Assembly: GCF_000222685.1 (NCBI RefSeq)
Contig: NZ_AFWJ01000035.1
Span: 1-64,000 of the forward strand
Source of the DNA: Vibrio nigripulchritudo ATCC 27043
Lineage (GTDB): Bacteria; Pseudomonadota; Gammaproteobacteria; Enterobacterales; Vibrionaceae
Direction: 5' to 3'
Length of the DNA: 64,000 nt
Shown here in pieces: positions 34,577 to 43,745 of the stretch (position 1 is its first letter; each line of letters opens with the position of its first letter). Made by a program: the position numbers and the translations under genes. The notes beneath the pieces are model-generated. The model was not told the origin of the DNA and did no database searches. It saw nothing but the letters and a program-made list of their open reading frames with translations.

Positions 34577-36028
34577 TCAGTTCAATAGCCACATCGCTAC
34601 GTACACGATGCCTAAGCCAATTATACCCATGATAAGACCTGTTTTCGCCATGTCCCGGCTCTCGACCAGCCCTGTGGAATAAGCGAGAGAATTCGGTGGT
34701 GTTGAAACGGGAAGAATCATGCCCAGAGAGGCAGAAAACGCGACCACCACAAGCAAAGCCTGCAAGCCGCCGATTTCAGCTAATGCCGGCATGGATGCCC
34801 CGATGGCGGCAGCGATTGGCATCAGCAAGTTAGCCGTTGCGGTATTCGACATGAAATTTGCCATCAACCAACAAACTATAGACAGAGTTAGCACCACTGC
34901 GGTTGGAGAAAGCGCATCGTAATCAATGGCGTGTGCTAAGGCGCTGGCAAGCCCGGTTTTGTCCAGTGCGATACCAATCGCTATCCCTCCGGCAACCAGC
35001 CAGAGTACGTCCCAATTGATCTGTTTCAGCTCTGCCTTTCCCATGATGCCCGTTAAGGTGAATACCGCGAGAGGAATAACTGAAACGACATAGGTGTTCA
35101 TGCCGTGCAGCTTTGTTGTCATCCATAGGAGAATGGTGATGGCGAAAGTGATGTAAACTACGATGGCGCGCCAGCCACGTTTAAACGTGCCACCCAGTTT
35201 CAATGTCATGCTTTCTTGGGAAGCGGGGAACAGTTTTTGTAGAAGAAACCATGCAATGGTGAGCTGGATGAGAACAAACGGGAGTCCCATCGTCATCCAA
35301 GAAAGGAAATCGATACTGTTGTCGCCAGTCAGATACTGCAAAGCAATGGCGTTAGGCGGCGTTCCAATCGGAGTTGCTATGCCTCCTGTATTGGCAGCGA
35401 TAGGGATGCAAAGTACAAGTGCCTTGACGCCGGTATCTCCCTTTGGAGCTGATGCCACAATAGGACCAAGCAATGCCAGCATCATTACTGTTGTCGCCGT
35501 ATTGGACATAAACATAGAGAAAACAGCGGTTATCAGCATCAGACCCAGCATGATAAATCTGGGTTGGTGCCCAAACGGTTTGAGCAACACTCGGGCCAGA
35601 TTGTTATCCAAATCGTATTTGGACGCTGCAATGGCTAAAGCGAATCCGCCCATAAATAGAATGATGATAGGGGAGGAGAAAGCGCCCAATATATCGGTGT
35701 AAGTCAGTAGCTCTCCCAATTCATGCCCAGGTGGTGGATTTCGGAAAAGGTGTAGCCCTTTGTCTGACAACATCACCAGTTCGAGTGCGATGATCAGTAT
35801 TGAAGTTGCGAATACAGGGACAGGTTCCAGTACCCATAAGAGTGCAGCGAGCAAAAAGATGGCGAGTAAACGATGCTGAATTAAAGTGAGATCTTCGATG
35901 GGGATGGCATCGGCGGGAATCAGTAATACAAGAATAGGAAGAGCGAAGCTTATCGCCAGCTTTATAATCACCGAAGTGTTTTTAGGAACCATGCTTTTCT
36001 CGCCAACTTTCTCACTGGGAACTAGCAT
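34577..36028 (-). CDS. DASS/SLC13-family Na+/carboxylate symporter
   Basis: A 483-residue inner-membrane protein of about 11 TM helices with the paired substrate/sodium motifs of the DASS family: FMSNTATTVMMLALLGPI (first SNT) with GGIATPIGTPPNAIAL, and FMSNTATANLLMPIAAAIG (second SNT) with ILPVSTPPNSLAYSTG. This motif set is that of the INDY fold, importing C4 dicarboxylates, citrate or sulfate with sodium. The initial hydrophilic stretch MLVPSEKVGEKSMVPKN may start later, at the second Met (residue 13). First gene of a possible three-gene unit. Confidence 0.9.
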   Translation of the reverse strand: MLVPSEKVGEKSMVPKNTSVIIKLAISFALPILVLLIPADAIPIEDLTLIQHRLLAIFLLAALLWVLEPVPVFATSILIIALELVMLSDKGLHLFRNPPPGHELGELLTYTDILGAFSSPIIILFMGGFALAIAASKYDLDNNLARVLLKPFGHQPRFIMLGLMLITAVFSMFMSNTATTVMMLALLGPIVASAPKGDTGVKALVLCIPIAANTGGIATPIGTPPNAIALQYLTGDNSIDFLSWMTMGLPFVLIQLTIAWFLLQKLFPASQESMTLKLGGTFKRGWRAIVVYITFAITILLWMTTKLHGMNTYVVSVIPLAVFTLTGIMGKAELKQINWDVLWLVAGGIAIGIALDKTGLASALAHAIDYDALSPTAVVLTLSIVCWLMANFMSNTATANLLMPIAAAIGASMPALAEIGGLQALLVVVAFSASLGMILPVSTPPNSLAYSTGLVESRDMAKTGLIMGIIGLGIVYVAMWLLN

Positions 36029-36120
36029 AAGACAAGACGAATTCGCGTACTAAGATCGTGTCGGTAGTTTGAGAAGCCGTGGGAGACTATCGAATAGAAG
36101 TTTGTTTTTATCAAAAACAA

Positions 36121-36145
36121 AAAGGCAGCTCATTGAGCTGCCTTT
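36121..36145 (-). terminator. Terminator of psd
   Basis: AAAGGCAGCTC, an ATT loop, GAGCTGCCTTT. On the minus strand the stem is followed by TTGTTTTTG. Confidence 0.85.
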
Positions 36146-36165
36146 CCAATTTCGGGGAAAGCGAT

Positions 36166-37032
36166 TTAAGCTTCTGCTTTGTGGGCGTAAGGCGTACCCA
36201 TAACTGTTGGCGCGTTGAGCTGCATGCTCTCATCAAACTGGATGCTGTCTTTTGCAAACAGGTTGATTACGGTCGAACCAAGTTTAAATCGACCCATCTC
36301 TTCGCCTTTTTTCAGCACAACGGATTTATCACCTTCAGCAGGGTAATCCCATGTGTAAACGGTGTTTCCACGAGGAGGAGTGACGGTTCCTGCCCAAATG
36401 AGTTCAATGCTACCAACAATAGTGGCACCAACCAGAACCTGAGCCACAGGACCAAACTCGGTATCAAAAATACACACTACACGTTCGTTACGAGCGAACA
36501 GATTAGGCACATTCTCTGCGGTCAGTGGGTTTACGGAGAACAGGTCGCCCGGCACATAAATCATTTTACGTAGTGTGCCATCACATGGCATATGAACACG
36601 GTGGTAGTCACGCGGCGACAAGTACAGCGTCGCGAACTCGCCATCTTTGAATTCTTCCGCCAGCGCTTCACTGCCGCCAAGCAGCTCCTGAGCTGAATAG
36701 TTGTGACCTTTTGCCTGAATCAGCTGACCATCCGTGATGGGGCCAAACTGACTAACACAAGCGTCGGCAGGGTGAGAAATAACATGCTCACCTTCTGCTA
36801 TTGGGCGTGCGCCTTCTTTCAGCTCACGTACGAAAAATTCGTTAAATGTTTTGAAGTAAGCAGGGTCGGAGTACAATGCTTCGTCCATGTTGACTTTGTA
36901 CTGCTTGATAAACCAACGAATCACAGCCGTGGTCAAACTGCCCGCTTTTGCGCTTGCCAGTTTACCAACAAGACGCGTCAATCCATGTTGTGGAATCCAG
37001 TACTGGAGACTCACTTTAATTTTATCTAACAC
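36166..37032 (-). CDS. psd: Phosphatidylserine decarboxylase proenzyme
   Basis: A membrane-associated enzyme that makes phosphatidylethanolamine. The LGST self-cleavage motif is present in [13 protein letters not shown] near the C-terminal end: cleavage before Ser creates the pyruvoyl group. Other signatures are [22 protein letters not shown] (catalytic Asp/His) and [16 protein letters not shown]. The start is ambiguous: the GTG at 37032 has GGAA upstream and fits the usual Vibrio N-terminus, while a TTG at 37056 adds 8 residues. At about 288 residues it is shorter than E. coli Psd (322), missing only the tail. Next to rsgA, as in E. coli. Confidence 0.93.
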   Translation of the reverse strand: MLDKIKVSLQYWIPQHGLTRLVGKLASAKAGSLTTAVIRWFIKQYKVNMDEALYSDPAYFKTFNEFFVRELKEGARPIAEGEHVISHPADACVSQFGPITDGQLIQAKGHNYSAQELLGGSEALAEEFKDGEFATLYLSPRDYHRVHMPCDGTLRKMIYVPGDLFSVNPLTAENVPNLFARNERVVCIFDTEFGPVAQVLVGATIVGSIELIWAGTVTPPRGNTVYTWDYPAEGDKSVVLKKGEEMGRFKLGSTVINLFAKDSIQFDESMQLNAPTVMGTPYAHKAEA

Positions 37033-37159
37033 AATTGATTCCAAATTGTTCAACAAGTCGGCGCGAGATGTTACTGAATCTCACTACCGTTGTCAGCTTC
37101 TTTACAAGTCCCTCTAACGTTTTGCCACAATTTTGCGGCAATGGTCGTTGGGATGAAGG

Positions 37160-38215
37160 TTAAAGGTCCGCTTTCTTATTCCGAGAGTACTGACGGTTCG
37201 CTTTGTTTTCTTGCATGCTTTCGATAATGCGATGGTAATTTTCAAAACGAACTTCGCTGATATCACCGCGCTCTACCGCTTCTCGGATGATGCACCCCGG
37301 GTCGTCGGTATGCTTGCAGTCACGGAACTTACAGCCACCAAGGAAAGGTCGGAACTCCACAAATGCTTCAGTGACTTCATCCGGCTCCAGGTGCCACAAA
37401 CCAAATTCACGCACTCCAGGAGAGTCGATTAAGTCGCCCCCTTTCGGGAAGTGGTACAACCTGGCAGCCGTTGTCGTGTGTTGTCCAAGCCCAGAGTTTT
37501 CAGACACCGCACCTTCTTCGGCTTCGACTTCCGGCATCAGAGCATTGACTAAACTGGATTTGCCGACACCGGATTGTCCCACAAAGATATTAATCCGATC
37601 TTTAAGTAAGGCTTGCAGCTCTTCAACACCTTCGCCAGATTCCTTACTGACCAGCATCACCTGATAGCCTATTTTTTCATATTCAGTGAGCCAGGTACGA
37701 TACGTTTCGCGTTGCTCGTTATCGAGAAGGTCGATTTTGTTTAGCACAATGAGTGGTGCAATGCTCAGGGTTTCCGAGGCAACCAAATAACGGTCTATGA
37801 TATTAAGAGAGAGCTCAGGCAATACCGATGAAACGATGACCATTTGGTCGACGTTGGCAGCGACAGGTTTTAAGCCATCGTAATAATCCGGGCGGGTCAA
37901 AACAGATGTGCGTGGTTCCACAGCTTCAACAACGCCAGAGATACCCGCCATGGCTTCGTGACCAGAGCGCCAGATAACTTTGTCACCAGAGACTAAGCTT
38001 TCTATACCACGTCGTAAATTGCAGCGATGGATCTCGCCAGTATCATTGTCTTCAATATCGGCGTGTTGACCGAACCGAGTGATGACTAGCCCTGCTTTGG
38101 TTGCACCAAGCATGGACTCTTCCCATTGAACAGTGTCTTCTTGGGTTAATCGCTTTTTTTGGTTGTGACGAACGCGTCGTACTTGACCTTTTGTGAGCTT
38201 TTTCTTTTTTGCCAC
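37160..38215 (-). CDS. rsgA: Small-ribosomal-subunit biogenesis GTPase RsgA
   Basis: A 351-residue circularly permuted GTPase that checks maturation of the 30S decoding centre. A basic N-terminus ([20 protein letters not shown]) precedes an OB fold (about 55-110), then the G domain in permuted order (VLNKIDLL as G4, [16 protein letters not shown] as G1, DSPGVREFG as G3) and a zinc finger C-x7-C-x5-H ([16 protein letters not shown]). It is divergent from orn with about 80 bp between starts. Confidence 0.96.
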   Translation of the reverse strand: MAKKKKLTKGQVRRVRHNQKKRLTQEDTVQWEESMLGATKAGLVITRFGQHADIEDNDTGEIHRCNLRRGIESLVSGDKVIWRSGHEAMAGISGVVEAVEPRTSVLTRPDYYDGLKPVAANVDQMVIVSSVLPELSLNIIDRYLVASETLSIAPLIVLNKIDLLDNEQRETYRTWLTEYEKIGYQVMLVSKESGEGVEELQALLKDRINIFVGQSGVGKSSLVNALMPEVEAEEGAVSENSGLGQHTTTAARLYHFPKGGDLIDSPGVREFGLWHLEPDEVTEAFVEFRPFLGGCKFRDCKHTDDPGCIIREAVERGDISEVRFENYHRIIESMQENKANRQYSRNKKADL

Positions 38216-38295
38216 GGATTATCAACTTCTTTGGTTGGAATTCCAAAATAGGTGGGTATGATACCTCTTTTATCAACAAAATAGGCAATTCATCT

Positions 38296-38841
38296 ATGTC
38301 GTTCAGCGATCAGAACTTAATTTGGATCGATCTAGAGATGACAGGGTTAGACCCTGAAACCCATAAGATCATTGAAATCGCTACTATTGTTACCGATAGT
38401 GAGCTCAATATTCTCGCTGAAGGACCCGTTCTGGCCATTCACCAACCAGAAGAAGAGTTAGCCAAAATGGATGAGTGGTGCACCACAACTCATACAGGCA
38501 GTGGCTTAGTTGCTCGTGTAAAAGAGAGCACGGTGACAGAGCAACAGGCGATTGATCAAACCATCGAGTTCCTGAAACAGTGGGTGCCGGAAGGTAAATC
38601 TCCGATCTGTGGTAACAGTGTTGGGCAGGACAGACGCTTCTTATACGAGTTCATGCCTGAGCTGGAGGCATATTTCCACTACCGTTATATTGATGTCAGT
38701 ACCATCAAAGAACTGACACGTCGTTGGCAGCCAGAAGTGCTTAGTCAGTTCTCTAAAACAGGTAGCCACCTTGCACTCGATGACATTCGTGAGTCCATTG
38801 CTGAGCTGAAGTTTTATCGTCAGCACGTATTTAGTATTTAA
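38296..38841 (+). CDS. orn: Oligoribonuclease
   Basis: A 181-residue 3'-5' exonuclease that finishes degradation of 2-5 nt RNAs and of pGpG from c-di-GMP breakdown. DEDDh residues are in [20 protein letters not shown] (Asp and Glu), [16 protein letters not shown] (Asp) and [19 protein letters not shown] (His and Asp). I use the ATG at 38296, giving the E. coli length (181); the upstream frame overlaps rsgA. The ribosome binding site is weak. It leads into the tRNA operon region. Confidence 0.96.
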   Translation: MSFSDQNLIWIDLEMTGLDPETHKIIEIATIVTDSELNILAEGPVLAIHQPEEELAKMDEWCTTTHTGSGLVARVKESTVTEQQAIDQTIEFLKQWVPEGKSPICGNSVGQDRRFLYEFMPELEAYFHYRYIDVSTIKELTRRWQPEVLSQFSKTGSHLALDDIRESIAELKFYRQHVFSI

Positions 38842-39009
38842 GGTCCCTCCTCTTATTGTCCAATGGTAAGTCTTTGGGCAATACGCAGTTTTATCCGCAT
38901 TTAAAATGCAGCCAAACAACCGATTCGCTTAAGGGCTGAGCGAATCTGATTGGTTTTGTTTCTTTTTTCGGCAAACTGACAAAAAATTTAATTTTTTTGA
39001 GGGAAGGAC

Positions 39010-39037
39010 TTGCATCACAAAAAAATGCTCTTATAAT
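39010..39037 (+). promoter_or_regulatory. Sigma-70 promoter of the tRNA operon
   Basis: TTGCAT (39010-39015), a 16-bp spacer, TATAAT (39032-39037), followed by a GC-rich stretch (CGCAGCCC) as in stringently controlled stable-RNA promoters. About 30 bp before the first tRNA. Confidence 0.75.
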
Positions 39038-39069
39038 TCGCAGCCCTAAACGACGGAAACGTTGTGAAT

Positions 39070-39145
39070 GCGACACTAGCTCAGTTGGTAGAGCGCAACC
39101 TTGCCAAGGTTGAGGTCACGAGTTCGAACCTCGTGTGTCGCTCCA
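39070..39145 (+). tRNA. tRNA-Gly (GCC)
   Basis: 76 nt with encoded CCA. Acceptor stem GCGACAC/GTGTCGC, D-loop TAGCTCAGTTGGTAGAGC, anticodon loop CTTGCCAAG, T-loop GTTCGAACC. First of three identical copies. Confidence 0.97.
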
Positions 39146-39158
39146 GTTGAATAAGCTC

Positions 39159-39179
39159 TCATCATGCTTTGAATGATGA
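39159..39179 (+). repeat. Spacer hairpin 1 of the tRNA operon
   Basis: TCATCAT pairs with ATGATGA around GCTTTGA. The same kind of hairpin with changed but still paired bases recurs at 39399 and 39528. Confidence 0.65.
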
Positions 39180-39186
39180 ATACGGA

Positions 39187-39263
<77 letters not shown>

Positions 39264-39295
39264 AATTAAGATTTATTGCGATAGCGATAAGTCAT

Positions 39296-39371
39296 GCGAC
39301 ACTAGCTCAGTTGGTAGAGCGCAACCTTGCCAAGGTTGAGGTCACGAGTTCGAACCTCGTGTGTCGCTCCA
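39296..39371 (+). tRNA. tRNA-Gly (GCC)
   Basis: Second identical copy of the Gly tRNA; 76 nt with encoded CCA. Confidence 0.97.
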
Positions 39372-39398
39372 GTTCTTTACGAACAGAGAAAATAGCCT

Positions 39399-39417
39399 TC
39401 ATCGTACTTTACGATGA
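39399..39417 (+). repeat. Spacer hairpin 2 of the tRNA operon
   Basis: TCATCGT pairs with ACGATGA around ACTTT. It differs from hairpin 1 by paired substitutions. Confidence 0.65.
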
Positions 39418-39423
39418 CAAGAT

Positions 39424-39499
39424 GCGACACTAGCTCAGTTGGTAGAGCGCAACCTTGCCAAGGTTGAGGTCACGAGTTCGAACCTCGTGTGTCGCTCCA
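39424..39499 (+). tRNA. tRNA-Gly (GCC)
   Basis: Third identical copy of the Gly tRNA; 76 nt with encoded CCA. Confidence 0.97.
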
Positions 39500-39527
39500 A
39501 TCTCTATTCAAAAAAAGACAAAAGCTT

Positions 39528-39546
39528 TCATTGTGCTTAACAATGA
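39528..39546 (+). repeat. Spacer hairpin 3 after the last tRNA
   Basis: TCATTGT pairs with ACAATGA around GCTTA. Confidence 0.65.
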
Positions 39547-39637
39547 CACTTCTCCCGATAGGGAATGATGTGAAGATGCATCAACCGCTCTTTATTTAAT
39601 GCTGAGAAGCATTACCCCAAAAAGAAATAAAAATAAC

Positions 39638-39658
39638 CACCCAGTCGGGTGTTTTTTT
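39638..39658 (+). terminator. Terminator of the tRNA operon
   Basis: CACCC, an AGTC loop, GGGTG and seven Ts. Confidence 0.85.
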
Positions 39659-39766
39659 CGTTTTCATAATACATACAGATACCGCGTCTATTAACGCTCA
39701 GTTTTCCACTGCCATAGATAAGTGCAGAGCGGAATCTGGTGCGTGTTTACAATTTCGCTAACAGAC

Positions 39767-39775
39767 TTATCCACA
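39767..39775 (+). promoter_or_regulatory. DnaA box (perfect)
   Basis: TTATCCACA, the strongest consensus form. Confidence 0.75.
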
Positions 39776-39785
39776 AAGTGATATC

Positions 39786-39794
39786 TGTGGATAA
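39786..39794 (-). promoter_or_regulatory. DnaA box (perfect, inverted)
   Basis: TGTGGATAA, facing the box at 39767 with 10 bp between. Confidence 0.75.
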
Positions 39795-39993
39795 CTTGGT
39801 TGATAAATTGTTTTATTCGAAATGATCGGGGAAGGTGGCAAGGATCTTTCTTTTGTTCTGTTTGTCACGGATAAATATGAAAACAGTGTAAGTCTATGTA
39901 TATCAAGGCTTGCGGGGTGATTTCTTAACTTTCGATATGTAAGCATTAAGATCATTAACTCGTGTTTTTTTGATCCTCGTCATTTATTGTATC

Positions 39994-40002
39994 TGTGTTT
40001 AA
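39994..40002 (-). promoter_or_regulatory. DnaA box (one mismatch)
   Basis: TGTGTTTAA, reverse complement TTAAACACA. Confidence 0.4.
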
Positions 40003-40041
40003 CTTTTCTTTCTCCAGCTATCTGTGCTACCAAATTCGCTT

Positions 40042-40050
40042 TTTTCCACA
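40042..40050 (+). promoter_or_regulatory. DnaA box
   Basis: TTTTCCACA fits TTWTNCACA. Confidence 0.55.
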
Positions 40051-40127
40051 TAGAGCACTTTTTGAGAATTACATCAAATTATAGGTACAAAATTCGTCTC
40101 AGATTTTGAACTTTTAATTACAGAGGG

Positions 40128-40136
40128 TTGTACACA
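40128..40136 (+). promoter_or_regulatory. DnaA box (one mismatch)
   Basis: TTGTACACA differs from TTATNCACA at position 3. Confidence 0.4.
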
Positions 40137-40161
40137 GTGCACCACAAATGCTTGCCAAAGG

Positions 40162-41274
40162 TTAAGCGTCTCTTGGTAAACCTTTCTGGATTATTCGGAT
40201 AAGTCTTTCCTTTTTCCGGTCTTTTACGGGCGTTTTGGAAATTTGTGTCTCAATTGCCCATTCAATGTGGTCATCCAGGTTGTCGTCAATTCCTAAGCGA
40301 CCCTCAAGAGCATAGACGATATCCTGAGAAAAGGGAGCATTTCCCATTGCAACAGCCACATTTCTCATCCATTGAATGTGCCCGATGCGTCGGATAGCTG
40401 AGCCTTCCATCTTTTTTAGAAATTCTTCTTCTGTCCAAGACATCAGAGTAAGCAAGTCTGCCGAGCCAAAAGCATCACGTCGGTGAAAATCTTTCTGGTC
40501 GGTAATATCTGCTTCACGATTCCACGGGCAAACCAATTGGCAGTCATCACAGCCGTATATTCTGTTCCCCATCTTTGAACGAAGCTCTACAGGGATTTTT
40601 CCACTTAACTCTATGGTTAAGTAAGAAATACAGAGCCTGGAATCAATGACACCTTCGCTGACAATAGCACCTGTGGGACAGGAGGTAATGCAAGCTTTAC
40701 AGGTTCCGCACTGATCGGTTGAAGGTTCATCTACGGGCAAGGGGAGGTCGATCAGCAGTTCACCTAAAAAAAACCATGAGCCCGAACCTTCATCCAGTAT
40801 CAAAGAGTGTTTTCCTGTCCAGCCCAGTCCGGCTTTTTGCGCGATGGGGCGTTCCAGAATTGGGGCAGAATCTACAAAGGGTCGGTAACCAAATTGCCCC
40901 ACTTCCGCTTCGATTCTCTGACCTAGTTTCTTTAACTGGTTGCGAACGAGCTTGTGATAGTCACGCCCTAAGGCGTACCGGCTAATATAGCCTTGAGTGG
41001 AGTCTTCTAAATTACTGGCAAACTGTGCATCTGGTGGAAGGTAGTTCATCCGGGCGCTGATGGCTCTGACTGTGCCAGGCAGCAGTTCAGCGGGACGAGC
41101 ACGCATCATTCCGTGGCGTGCCATCCAGTCCATTTCTCCGTGGTAGCCAGCATCGAGCCAGTCTTGAAGTGACTTTTCATGCTCAGACAAATCAACATCG
41201 CAGATGCCGACTTTCTGAAAACCAAGCTCGGTTGCCCACTGCTTAATTTTTATGGCAAGTTCGGAGTAATCCAT
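40162..41274 (-). CDS. queG: Epoxyqueuosine reductase QueG
   Basis: A 370-residue cobalamin/iron-sulfur enzyme that does the last step of queuosine synthesis on tRNA. Cluster cysteines are in CGTCKACITSCPTGAI and GCDDCQLVCPWN (two [4Fe-4S]). The catalytic Asp region is YRPFVDSAPILERPIAQKAGLGW, and HGEMDWMARH is near the N-terminus. The ATG at 41274 aligns with the E. coli start region; the frame continues 21 codons upstream without conservation. It faces the tRNA operon and datA-like locus, as in E. coli. Confidence 0.95.
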   Translation of the reverse strand: MDYSELAIKIKQWATELGFQKVGICDVDLSEHEKSLQDWLDAGYHGEMDWMARHGMMRARPAELLPGTVRAISARMNYLPPDAQFASNLEDSTQGYISRYALGRDYHKLVRNQLKKLGQRIEAEVGQFGYRPFVDSAPILERPIAQKAGLGWTGKHSLILDEGSGSWFFLGELLIDLPLPVDEPSTDQCGTCKACITSCPTGAIVSEGVIDSRLCISYLTIELSGKIPVELRSKMGNRIYGCDDCQLVCPWNREADITDQKDFHRRDAFGSADLLTLMSWTEEEFLKKMEGSAIRRIGHIQWMRNVAVAMGNAPFSQDIVYALEGRLGIDDNLDDHIEWAIETQISKTPVKDRKKERLIRIIQKGLPRDA

Positions 41275-41574
41275 AGCTTTGGAGTGATTCTTAGCGCCGA
41301 CAGCGTGAAAAATGGGCGACGATTCTAACTGATTCAAATGACAAAAAGAACTCCTTTTCGCGTAACTAATGTTTATCTTGATTGTCTCAAATTAAGGAAA
41401 GGATCTCTGTCGCCACGAGCATTAAAGCGAGCTTTTCACAAGATTCGCCTTCAAAGGTGAATTTTTTGTCTTTTCCTAACAGATAAGATCTTGTCTCTCA
41501 AAACCAACACGGTTTACTATTCGGTTTCTTTTGAATTTTATATAGTCGTTGATCGGCACTGGAACATGCAACAA
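41275..41574. other. Intergenic region queG / tsaE
   Basis: This holds the divergent promoters and a terminator-like hairpin at 41443-41467. In E. coli nnr (yjeF, NAD(P)H-hydrate repair) lies here; no trace of it is seen. Confidence 0.5.
41443..41467 (+). terminator. Terminator-like hairpin upstream of tsaE
   Basis: ATTCGCCT, a TCAA loop, AGGTGAAT (one G-T pair) and then TTTTT on the + strand, about 110 bp before tsaE. No + strand gene precedes it, so it could end a small leader RNA or act as an attenuator. Confidence 0.45.
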
Positions 41575-42039
41575 ATGAACATGAAACACTTCACTCTCAT
41601 TGATGAAAACGCCACCGTTGAATTTGGACAACTTGTCGCGAAAGCATGTCACCAGCAAACCACCATTTACTTGCACGGCGATCTTGGTGCAGGAAAAACC
41701 ACATTCAGTCGTGGTTTTATTCGCTCACTGGGACATACTGGCAATGTAAAAAGCCCTACTTACACTCTAGTAGAGCCGTATCAGTTGGACGAGTGGCAAG
41801 TTTATCATTTCGATTTGTATCGTCTGGCTGATCCTGAAGAGCTAGAATTCATGGGAATTCGTGACTATTTTACTCCTGATGCGATCTGTTTAGTTGAGTG
41901 GCCGGAAAAAGGAGAGGGGCTATTGCCTTCTCCAGATTTAGATATTGAGATCAAATATGACCAATCACAACGTATTGCTACGGTCACAGCCAATACGGAC
42001 TACGGTCATGCCTTGCTTAAGAACCTGGAGTCGTGTTGA
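41575..42039 (+). CDS. tsaE: tRNA threonylcarbamoyladenosine biosynthesis ATPase TsaE
   Basis: A 154-residue ATPase partner of TsaB/TsaD in t6A37 formation. Walker A is [17 protein letters not shown] (Gly-Lys-Thr at about 43-45), followed by [32 protein letters not shown] and the Walker B-like [10 protein letters not shown]. The start is chosen at 41575 to match the family length; ATGs at 41566 and 41581 are alternatives and none has a strong ribosome binding site. The end overlaps amiB by 7 bases, so the two are coupled. Confidence 0.94.
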   Translation: MNMKHFTLIDENATVEFGQLVAKACHQQTTIYLHGDLGAGKTTFSRGFIRSLGHTGNVKSPTYTLVEPYQLDEWQVYHFDLYRLADPEELEFMGIRDYFTPDAICLVEWPEKGEGLLPSPDLDIEIKYDQSQRIATVTANTDYGHALLKNLESC

Positions 42040-43745
42040 TTTATAAGCAATTTCAAGCACTCATACTGCTTGCTTTCTTTTTTCTGTTTGGGGTTGCGGC
42101 CAAGGTTTCAGCCAATACGCTGGAAGGGGTGAGGGTTTGGCCTTCGCCCGAAGAAACCCGAATTGTCATTGATTTGAGCAGTGAAGCTAACTACACGTAT
42201 TTCACTCTGAGTAGTCCAGAGCGTCTGGTGGTGGATCTGAAACAGACTGACATCGCTGCAAAGCTGCCGATCAACGTTAAAGACTCTCCTGTACTCAAGA
42301 AAATCCGAAAAAGCAGCCCTCCTTCAAAAGGGACGTATCGACTGGTTTTTGAATTAAAAAAGAAAACCAAGGCAAATCTGTTCAAGCTGAGTCCTACGCC
42401 TGGTGGTCAGTATGGGCACCGTTTGGTGATTGACTTACCTCATGGCAAAGTGGCGACGCCAGCGCCAACTAAACCTGCCAATCCTCTTATCCCTAAGAAA
42501 ACCACACCAAGTAAAGACGCGTCGCAATTCTTGGGCAATGCGGATGTGATAGTGGCGATAGATCCCGGGCACGGAGGTGAAGATCCTGGTTCTATCGGAC
42601 CGACGAAAAAGTACGAAAAACACGCCACGCTGATCATTTCAAAGAAATTAGCCAGCGAATTAAACCAGGTTCGCGGGGTACGCGCCGTTCTTACTCGAAC
42701 AGGTGACTACTTTGTTAATCTGAATAAGCGTTCTTCGATCGCGCGTAAGAATAAAGCACACCTTCTTGTATCAGTGCATGCCGACAGTTTCCGCTCACCT
42801 CAGCCACGCGGTGGCTCTGTCTTTGTGCTTAATGTTCGTCGTGCCAATAGTGAAATTGCTCGTTGGGTCGAAAAGCACGAGGAGCAATCCGAACTTCTAG
42901 GTGGTGCGGGTGAAGTCTTATCTAAGGTCAACAACGACAGAAACGTCAGTCAGACCTTGCTAGACCTAAAATTCAGCCATTCACAAAAAGAAGGGTATAA
43001 GGTTGCCACCAAGATTCTGAAGGAAATGGGAAAAGTAACCCGCCTTCATAAGAAAGAGCCTGTTCACGCAAGCCTTGCGGTCTTGAAGTCTCCGGATATT
43101 CCATCGGTACTGGTTGAAACGGGTTTTATGTCCAACCCGGTTGAAGAGAAACTGTTGTTCCAGCGCTCGCATCAAAACAAGCTGGCGAAAGCGCTATCGA
43201 AAGCCATTGTCAGTTACTTTGAGGCAAACCCGCCGGAAGGAACCTGGCTCGCGAACAAAGGTGCAACTATTAAGCATAAAGTGGTTCGAGGCGAATCTCT
43301 GTCCCGAATTGCTCAGAAGTATGGCACGACGACCAAAGCCATTATGGCAACCAACAAACTGAAAAGTACCAATATTGCCGTTGGGCAAGTTTTGTTGATT
43401 TCTGGTGGCGCGCCATCAGAGCCTAAGGTGAAGACAGAAATCATTACTCACGTGGTGAAATCAGGTGAGTATCTTGGCAAGATTGCCAATAAGTACAAAG
43501 TGTCTGTTGCGAGTATTAAACAGCGTAATAATCTGAAATCGAATACTCTAAAGGTTGGTCAGAAGCTAAAAATTCAGGTGAAGCTCAAAGATAAGCCGAT
43601 TGTGAAGCACAAAGTGAAACGCGGCGAGTATCTTGGAAAAATCGCCTCGAAATATGGGGTTTCGACTTCGGCAATCAAAAAAGTGAATAACCTAAAATCT
43701 GATACCTTGTCTGTTGGTCAGGTTTTGATAATCCCGAGTAAATAA
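42033..43745 (+). CDS. amiB: N-acetylmuramoyl-L-alanine amidase AmiB
   Basis: A 570-residue periplasmic cell-division hydrolase that splits septal peptidoglycan. Signal peptide 1-27, AMIN domain about 30-135 ([18 protein letters not shown]), Pro/Lys linker, Amidase_3 domain about 168-390 with zinc ligands in [11 protein letters not shown], the Glu in the following strand, [10 protein letters not shown] and [11 protein letters not shown]. Then three LysM repeats (about 410-455, 470-515, 525-570), each with a G(E)(S/Y)L..IA.KY motif. E. coli AmiB has one LysM. The start is GTG (42033) inside tsaE. Confidence 0.95.
   Translation: MLIYKQFQALILLAFFFLFGVAAKVSANTLEGVRVWPSPEETRIVIDLSSEANYTYFTLSSPERLVVDLKQTDIAAKLPINVKDSPVLKKIRKSSPPSKGTYRLVFELKKKTKANLFKLSPTPGGQYGHRLVIDLPHGKVATPAPTKPANPLIPKKTTPSKDASQFLGNADVIVAIDPGHGGEDPGSIGPTKKYEKHATLIISKKLASELNQVRGVRAVLTRTGDYFVNLNKRSSIARKNKAHLLVSVHADSFRSPQPRGGSVFVLNVRRANSEIARWVEKHEEQSELLGGAGEVLSKVNNDRNVSQTLLDLKFSHSQKEGYKVATKILKEMGKVTRLHKKEPVHASLAVLKSPDIPSVLVETGFMSNPVEEKLLFQRSHQNKLAKALSKAIVSYFEANPPEGTWLANKGATIKHKVVRGESLSRIAQKYGTTTKAIMATNKLKSTNIAVGQVLLISGGAPSEPKVKTEIITHVVKSGEYLGKIANKYKVSVASIKQRNNLKSNTLKVGQKLKIQVKLKDKPIVKHKVKRGEYLGKIASKYGVSTSAIKKVNNLKSDTLSVGQVLIIPSK

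Larger units (their letters stand above)
39659..40161. other. datA-like intergenic locus with a DnaA-box cluster
   Basis: About 500 bp without an ORF, between the Gly tRNA operon and the 3' end of queG. DnaA-box matches are TTATCCACA at 39767 (+), TGTGGATAA at 39786 (-), TGTGTTTAA at 39994 (-, one mismatch to TTATNCACA), TTTTCCACA at 40042 (+) and TTGTACACA at 40128 (+, one mismatch). Four GATC sites lie at 39824-39975. E. coli datA, a DnaA-box cluster that promotes DnaA-ATP hydrolysis with IHF, is at the same gene neighbourhood. A weak IHF-like sequence (TATCAAGGCTTGC, 39901) is present. Function is inferred from position and boxes only. Confidence 0.6.

Noticed and set aside
39659-40161. 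Chromosomal replication origin
   Set aside because: No AT-rich 13-mers beside the boxes, and Vibrio oriC1 neighbours (mioC, gidA/mnmG, dnaA) are not present; datA-like synteny fits better.
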